11,094 nt of DNA, taken from NCBI GenBank assembly GCA_009786175.1, contig WQTQ01000155.1:1-11094 (forward strand). The letters run 5' to 3'. The position numbers and the translations under genes are program-made. This document shows positions 7,084 through 11,094 of this stretch, piece after piece. The notes under the pieces were generated by a model. That model did not search any database. It had not been told where the DNA came from and saw nothing but the letters and a program-made list of their open reading frames with translations. Origin of the DNA: Bacillota bacterium. GTDB taxonomy: Bacteria; Bacillota_A; Clostridia; Lachnospirales; WQUN01. How positions within the stretch are numbered: position 1 is the stretch's first letter; every line of letters begins with the position of its first letter.

Positions 7084-8100
7084 ATGCAAAAGAAAATTAT
7101 AAAAGCCATAATAATAGCGGCGTTAGTTACTGTGTCAACTTTAACACTGGTCGGCTGCGGGCTTATAAGGGGCGAAATGTCACAGGAACTTGTGGGGACG
7201 TGGCTTTGGAATAGCAACCCGAACTGGATGTATGTTTTTTTCGAAGGCGGTACCGGTGAGCGTGGGTTTTATGGCGAAAAGGTGCCATTTACTTGGAGTA
7301 CAAGCGGCATTGAAGTAAGAATCCGATGCGAGGGCTGCGAGCCCATGTTTGGAGTAAGAACAAGAGTATGGGGTTTTTCCGTTGTAGGCCCATCTCTTCG
7401 CTTTGTTTGCCCGCAAGATTACAGCATAATATATGAATATACATATTATTACGAAATAGGGGAAATAGAACCTGCGCTTTTGGGCACATGGCTCTTTGAT
7501 AACTACACCAACTGGTCGATTACATTTAGCGAAGACGGAATTGGCAGACGCGGCACTGCAGGGGATACGCAATTATTTGTGTGGGGCATAATTGGCGATA
7601 CTTTAAATATACGTCGGCAAGGGTATGTTCCCTATTACTATGCCCGCAATGAGATGTGGCGTTTTAGTGCAGATTCTGATACCCTTCGTTTGGAATGGTT
7701 ATTGGAAGAAGGCAGGACAGATTACTACACCCGTGCCGGTGCCCTTGGGGATGTAAACCCGGCACTGGTAGGCACATGGGCCCTGGAAGAAGATACCCGG
7801 TGGAGATATGTCTTTAATAATGACGGTACAGGTACCCTGGGTTGGACAGGCGAGCTTACGCATTTCAACTGGGGTGTGGTTGATGATGTTATTAGAATTG
7901 GGCTTGTGGGCGCGATACATGCGGATACGATCCGGCATCAACGATGGTTTTTTTCTATAGAAGAAGATACTCTTACTATGCGGTGGATGTGGGACGACAG
8001 CGAGTATGTTTATATCCGCCATGCCGAAGTTAATTACGCGGAAATTGACGATGACGAAACTTACGGCACCGATTACACAGAAACTGATGAAAACGATTAG
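7084..8100 (+). CDS. Lipoprotein with three tandem lipocalin-like repeats
   Basis: This is a predicted surface-anchored lipoprotein of 338 residues. The N-terminus MQKKIIKAIIIAALV has two lysines and a hydrophobic stretch, ending in the lipobox LVGC with the acylated Cys at 25. The mature part holds three repeats beginning GTW at residues 38, 134 and 230, exactly 96 residues apart. Each follows the plan GTW, a Trp 7-9 residues later, FxxDGxG, a FxW block, and W-x-F followed by DTL-like ends. This resembles small beta-rich, lipocalin-like domains in secreted proteins of Gram-positive bacteria. The tail (318-338) is highly acidic. The ATG at 7084 is chosen over a TTG at 7069 because it gives a standard signal peptide; GGGG at 7071-7074 is a weak ribosome binding site. 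The ligand and role are unknown. It is followed 19 nt later by a membrane protein gene. Confidence 0.85.
   Translation: MQKKIIKAIIIAALVTVSTLTLVGCGLIRGEMSQELVGTWLWNSNPNWMYVFFEGGTGERGFYGEKVPFTWSTSGIEVRIRCEGCEPMFGVRTRVWGFSVVGPSLRFVCPQDYSIIYEYTYYYEIGEIEPALLGTWLFDNYTNWSITFSEDGIGRRGTAGDTQLFVWGIIGDTLNIRRQGYVPYYYARNEMWRFSADSDTLRLEWLLEEGRTDYYTRAGALGDVNPALVGTWALEEDTRWRYVFNNDGTGTLGWTGELTHFNWGVVDDVIRIGLVGAIHADTIRHQRWFFSIEEDTLTMRWMWDDSEYVYIRHAEVNYAEIDDDETYGTDYTETDEND
7189..8031 (+). repeat. Three in-frame 96-codon coding repeats
   Basis: Units cover 7189-7476, 7477-7764 and 7765-8031, the last slightly shorter. Conserved positions are L-V/L-GTW at the start, F-x-x-DGTG or a variant, and the later W-x-F. 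The DNA itself has diverged, so the repeats are old at the nucleotide level and kept by selection on the protein. The first unit is the most divergent and has a C-E-G-C pair (82-85) and C109 absent from the others. Confidence 0.75.
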
Positions 8101-8119
8101 GCACAATGAGGTTTTTACA

Positions 8120-8746
8120 ATGCCAAGAAGAAAAATAAAAAAATTAATTGCAGGTTCGGATTCGGCGGTAAAATTGGTGGCACCAAAAGTAGTAACCGCA
8201 GGTGTTAATGTTATGCGCATGGGGCCGCGGATTATTTTGCGCTCTACAGTTGAACTTTTGCGGATGAACTTGTTTACCCGCATTTTGTCCTGCATCACAA
8301 TACTTATTTTTGACATTTACGACATTAGCCGTAAGCGCATTTCCAAAACACAGTTTACGGTGAATGTGATACTTTCGATTATTCTAGTTGTTACCGGCAC
8401 CGTCGGCTGGAATTTTGGCGGCAGATGGCTTATTTTTGAAGTAATGGGCGGCATAGCGGATGTTATAGGCGGTATGATTGGCGCAGGTATAACTGTGCTT
8501 TTGTCCAGCGTTGCCTTTGGTAAGGCTTGTAACAAGCTAATCGAAAGCGATGCCCAAAAAATGTGGAAGATAATTAACCCGCATATTGACAAACTACCGG
8601 AAGAAGAGCGGTTTTCCATCCGCGACAGTATAACCGGGTCTTGTTTGAAAAAAATGTTCGCCTGCAAAGATAGGGAAGCCTTTGCAGATGATTTGGTAAA
8701 TACGCTTCACGAATTATATTTGGAGGAAGCCGCAAGTGAAAATTGA
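8120..8746 (+). CDS. Glycine-rich membrane protein of unknown function
   Basis: I do not recognise this 208-residue protein. It begins with a basic stretch (MPRRKIKKL). Two hydrophobic segments are likely membrane spans: about 78-98 (VILSIILVVTGTVG) and 104-133, which has a glycine-zipper look (MGGIADVIGGMIGAGITVLL). A weaker hydrophobic patch lies at 52-66. After residue 135 it turns into a soluble, charged, helical tail of about 70 residues that probably faces the cytoplasm. The ATG at 8120 is chosen because GAGGT lies 7 nt before it and it leaves a 19-nt gap after the lipoprotein gene; an earlier in-frame ATG at 8006 would overlap that gene by 95 bases. Its end overlaps the next gene by 11 bases, so the two are probably translationally coupled. 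Paired lipoprotein and membrane partner is an inference from order only. Confidence 0.75.
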   Translation: MPRRKIKKLIAGSDSAVKLVAPKVVTAGVNVMRMGPRIILRSTVELLRMNLFTRILSCITILIFDIYDISRKRISKTQFTVNVILSIILVVTGTVGWNFGGRWLIFEVMGGIADVIGGMIGAGITVLLSSVAFGKACNKLIESDAQKMWKIINPHIDKLPEEERFSIRDSITGSCLKKMFACKDREAFADDLVNTLHELYLEEAASEN

Positions 8747-9641
8747 CAGGTTGTTGGCCATTCTGACGGTTTTGCTGCAAAAGAACCGTGTTACAGCCCC
8801 ATTTTTGGCAGAAAAATTTGAAGTTAACCGCCGCACCATTGGCCGTGACATTGACGCCCTTTGCCGGGCGGGTATCCCCATTGTCACTTACCAGGGGGTT
8901 GGCGGCGGCATTTCCATAGCCGAAGGTTTCCGCCTGGACAAAAGCGTACTTACCACGGACGAACTTTCCGGCATTATTGCCGCAATAAAGGGCCTTGGCA
9001 GCGTGTCCGAGCAGTCGCAAATAGAGCGCACCCTGGACAAGCTTGGCGCGGGTACAGACGCGGTTGTATCCCTTCACGAGCCGGTAATAATCGACCTTGC
9101 GTCTTACTACAAGGCTAACTTGACCGGTAAAATTGAGCTGATAAAAACCGCAATCCGCGAATCGCGGCTGGTGGAGTTTGATTATTATTACGAAAAAGGC
9201 ACAACTCACCGTACCATAGAGCCGTATTTTGTCATATTTCAATGGAGTTCATGGTATGTATTTGGATTTTGCCCCCAGCGGCAGGATTGGCGGCTGTTTA
9301 AGCTGATGCGCTTATGGGCCCTGGCCTTGTGCGAAAAAACATACACCCCAAGGGAAATCCCCGCAGAAAAGCGGGATTTTTACGCCCGGTTTACAGATGA
9401 CATAATGCTGGTTGCCATATTCGACCCGTCTGTGCGGTACAGGCTTATCGAGGCGTACGGGCTGGACTGTTATACAGAAACCCCGGAGGGGCTGCGGTTA
9501 GAGACTGGGTTTACAAATAGGGATTATGTGATTGGCTGGCTGCTTGGCTTTGGCAGCAAAGTGAAGGTGCTGGAACCGGTGGATATTGCGGAGGAAGTAA
9601 AGAGGATTGCCGGGGAGGTATACTCTCAGTATTCGGTTTAA
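8736..9641 (+). CDS. WYL-domain transcription regulator (HTH plus WYL)
   Basis: This 301-residue protein has the layout of the YafY/DeoR-like WYL regulators. The N-terminal winged helix-turn-helix lies at about 3-60, with recognition helix NRRTIGRDIDAL (31-42) and the GVGGGISIAEGF wing. A linker leads to a WYL domain at about 130-205, where the namesake motif is WYV at 173-175 within SSWYVFGFC, followed by RLFKLMR (186-192), whose arginines line the ligand pocket in this family. The C-terminal WCX-type extension runs to the end. WYL domains are known to sense nucleotides or nucleic acids and regulate defence or stress genes; here the ligand is unknown. The start is GTG, with GGAGGA 8 nt upstream, inside the end of the previous gene. 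As a mid-operon regulator it is likely to control its own cluster. Confidence 0.92.
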   Translation: MKIDRLLAILTVLLQKNRVTAPFLAEKFEVNRRTIGRDIDALCRAGIPIVTYQGVGGGISIAEGFRLDKSVLTTDELSGIIAAIKGLGSVSEQSQIERTLDKLGAGTDAVVSLHEPVIIDLASYYKANLTGKIELIKTAIRESRLVEFDYYYEKGTTHRTIEPYFVIFQWSSWYVFGFCPQRQDWRLFKLMRLWALALCEKTYTPREIPAEKRDFYARFTDDIMLVAIFDPSVRYRLIEAYGLDCYTETPEGLRLETGFTNRDYVIGWLLGFGSKVKVLEPVDIAEEVKRIAGEVYSQYSV

Positions 9642-9665
9642 ATATAAATTTGGAGGACACTAAAC

Positions 9666-10427
9666 ATGGTTAAATACGACGGAAAAACAGCTGACACCTT
9701 ATCGCTGTTTTCATACCTAAACTCGCAGTACATGATAAAATCCCTGCTGTTTAGGAAACAAGTGAAAGTAGAACAACTTGACAACAGCGCGATTCTAACA
9801 TGGGGGCCAAGCCTTATGATTGGCGGCGAGTTTTCTGATGCAATATGCGAGTTGTTGAAAACAAAATTGCAAAACGCAAAACATCCTTGCTACATTTATG
9901 CTCCGGCGGGTGAATGGGATGCGTATATTCAGGAAACATTCCGTGGCAATTTGACGGAAATGCAAATAAATTTGTATGAATATAATGGGCAGTGTTTAGA
10001 AACACATCCGGCGGGGACGCAAAATATTATTCCCATTACAAATGAGTGGTTTCAGCAGAATGCAGATAATTCTCAATTGATAAAGAATGAGATTTACTCA
10101 TACTTATCGGTTGAAGATTTTTTGCAAAATGGATACGGGCTGGCACTTGTTATTGATGGCAATATATGCGGATACTGCTTAAGCGAATACAGCATTGATA
10201 ACGAATGCGCCATTACAATTTGGATAGACGAAAAATATCGCGGTATTGGTTACGCAAAAGTGATGACAAAACTATTTTTGCAGTACAGCAGCGGTAAAGA
10301 TTGGAAGGTATATTGGGGTTGCGATTTTGACAATGTGCCTTCGAATAAAACCGTAAAATCTGCGGGGTTTGTGCTTCATTCAACGCAGAAGTACTACAAA
10401 TGGCAAAACCAGGAGGAACCCACATGA
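9666..10427 (+). CDS. GNAT family N-acetyltransferase
   Basis: This 253-residue protein transfers an acetyl group from acetyl-CoA to an unidentified amine. The GNAT fold is in the C-terminal half: a beta strand GLALVIDGNICGYCLSEY (158-175), then motif A with the pyrophosphate-binding loop R192-G-I-G-Y-A197, and finally NVPSNKTVKSAGF (223-235), the common N-x-x-S-x-x-x-x-x-x-GF ending. The N-terminal 120 residues form a separate domain seen in the larger GNAT subfamily typical of Gram-positive bacteria. The ATG follows GGAGGA with 8 nt spacing, 24 nt after the WYL gene, and the stop overlaps the next start by 4 bases. The middle of this gene is far more AT-rich than its neighbours (see findings). 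Confidence 0.9.
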   Translation: MVKYDGKTADTLSLFSYLNSQYMIKSLLFRKQVKVEQLDNSAILTWGPSLMIGGEFSDAICELLKTKLQNAKHPCYIYAPAGEWDAYIQETFRGNLTEMQINLYEYNGQCLETHPAGTQNIIPITNEWFQQNADNSQLIKNEIYSYLSVEDFLQNGYGLALVIDGNICGYCLSEYSIDNECAITIWIDEKYRGIGYAKVMTKLFLQYSSGKDWKVYWGCDFDNVPSNKTVKSAGFVLHSTQKYYKWQNQEEPT

Positions 10428-11094
10428 AACCAATCGACCTGCGTTCAGACACGGTAACGCACCCCACGGAAGAAATGCGCCATGCCATGGCAACGGCCAT
10501 AGTTGGCGATGACGTTTACGAAGATGACCCCACCGTAATTGAACTTGAAAAATTATCCGCTGAAATGACAGGCTACGAGGCCGCGCTTTTCACTCCGTCA
10601 GGCACAATGGCCAACCAGCTTGCCATAATGGCCCACACAAAGCGTGGGGACGAAATTATTCTAGGGCAAAACTCTCACATTGTTGCCCATGAGGTTGGCG
10701 GCGCGGCAATATTGTCAAATGTCAGCTACCGTATTGTAAACAACCCCTGCGACACAATAAGCGGGCAGGATATTCATGCGATGGTGCGGGGCGATGACAT
10801 CCACTACCCGGATACGGGGCTGGTGTGCTTGGAAAACGCCCTGTCCAACGGCATGGTTGTATCTGTGGAAAAAATGAGAGAAGTATATGTTGCCGCAAAG
10901 GAGTACAATTTGCCCATTCACCTTGACGGGGCAAGGCTGTTTAACGCCGCTGTCCATCTTGGGGTTGATGTGAAGGAGATTACGCAGCACTGCGATTCTA
11001 CAATGTTTTGCTTGTCGAAGGGGCTTTGCGCGCCTGTGGGCTCTATGTTGTGCGGGAGCAGGGCGTTTATTAACAAAGCGCGGAAATACAGGAA
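10424..11094 (+). CDS. ltaE: Low-specificity L-threonine aldolase (5' part, runs off the window)
   Basis: This is a fold-type I PLP enzyme that splits L-threonine and L-allo-threonine to glycine and acetaldehyde. The first 223 residues are visible; about 120 more are expected past the window. It opens with the family signature DLRSDTVTHPTEEMR. TPSGTMANQLA (57-67) binds the PLP phosphate, H85 and H89 lie in the conserved NSHIVAHE stretch, D168 in HLDGARLFNAA contacts the PLP ring nitrogen, and K199 in LSKGLCAPVGS is the Schiff-base lysine. All are present, so the enzyme is probably active. The ATG overlaps the GNAT stop (ATGA), with AGGAGG 7 nt upstream, implying translational coupling. It may supply glycine or degrade threonine; why it is co-transcribed with an acetyltransferase and WYL regulator is unknown. 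Confidence 0.95.
   Translation, partial: MKPIDLRSDTVTHPTEEMRHAMATAIVGDDVYEDDPTVIELEKLSAEMTGYEAALFTPSGTMANQLAIMAHTKRGDEIILGQNSHIVAHEVGGAAILSNVSYRIVNNPCDTISGQDIHAMVRGDDIHYPDTGLVCLENALSNGMVVSVEKMREVYVAAKEYNLPIHLDGARLFNAAVHLGVDVKEITQHCDSTMFCLSKGLCAPVGSMLCGSRAFINKARKYR

Noticed and set aside
8006..8119. Upstream ATG at 8006 for the membrane protein
   Set aside because: It overlaps the lipoprotein gene by 95 bases in another frame. The ATG at 8120 has GAGGT at the right distance.
7699..8316. 205-codon open frame on the minus strand across the lipoprotein and membrane genes
   Set aside because: It covers two supported genes on the other strand, with no ribosome binding site support and an uninformative product.
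8574..9242. 222-codon open frame on the minus strand opposite the WYL gene
   Set aside because: It is a shadow of the well-supported WYL regulator, with no recognisable domain.

Overview
The window looks like a chromosomal segment of a mid-GC Gram-positive anaerobe, most likely an uncultured Clostridia-type Bacillota. The evidence is strong AGGAGG-type ribosome binding sites before almost every gene, TTG and GTG starts, consensus sigma-A promoters, a diderm-free style lipoprotein, an iron-sulfur L-serine dehydratase and a long AraC/BtrH-type protein. Genus cannot be fixed from the sequence alone.

Layout. (1) 1-317: the 3' end of the L-serine dehydratase alpha subunit gene (+). (2) 325-3312 (-): a 995-residue protein joining an N-terminal AraC-type DNA-binding domain to a BtrH-like papain-fold domain, a long helical region and a cysteine-rich C-terminal half. 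It carries an ideal internal ribosome binding site and ATG exactly between regulator and body, so it may give two products. (3) 3485-4930 (-): glutamyl-tRNA synthetase, with its own promoter and a likely terminator. (4) 4931-5248: a divergent control region with back-to-back sigma-A promoters for gltX and rpsB. A perfect 17-bp inverted repeat sits between them, and an approximately 110-nt rpsB leader follows. (5) 5249-7021 (+): rpsB-tsf (ribosomal protein S2 and elongation factor Ts), closed by a strong hairpin. The pyrH-frr genes that often follow are absent here. (6) 7084-11094 (+): a compact five-gene run. It holds a lipoprotein made of three 96-residue repeats, a glycine-rich membrane protein of unknown function, a WYL-domain transcription regulator, a GNAT acetyltransferase and the start of low-specificity L-threonine aldolase. 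Spacings are 19 nt, an 11-nt overlap, 24 nt and a 4-nt overlap.

How they fit together. gltX and rpsB-tsf are translation housekeeping genes driven from one shared intergenic region. The last five genes are spaced like an operon; the WYL protein is the obvious candidate regulator, but its ligand and the link between an envelope pair (lipoprotein plus membrane protein) and two metabolic enzymes are unknown. The two most unusual items are the AraC-BtrH-Cys-rich protein with its possible second start, and the perfect palindrome between the gltX and rpsB promoters. No tRNA, rRNA, CRISPR, insertion sequence or phage gene was seen.
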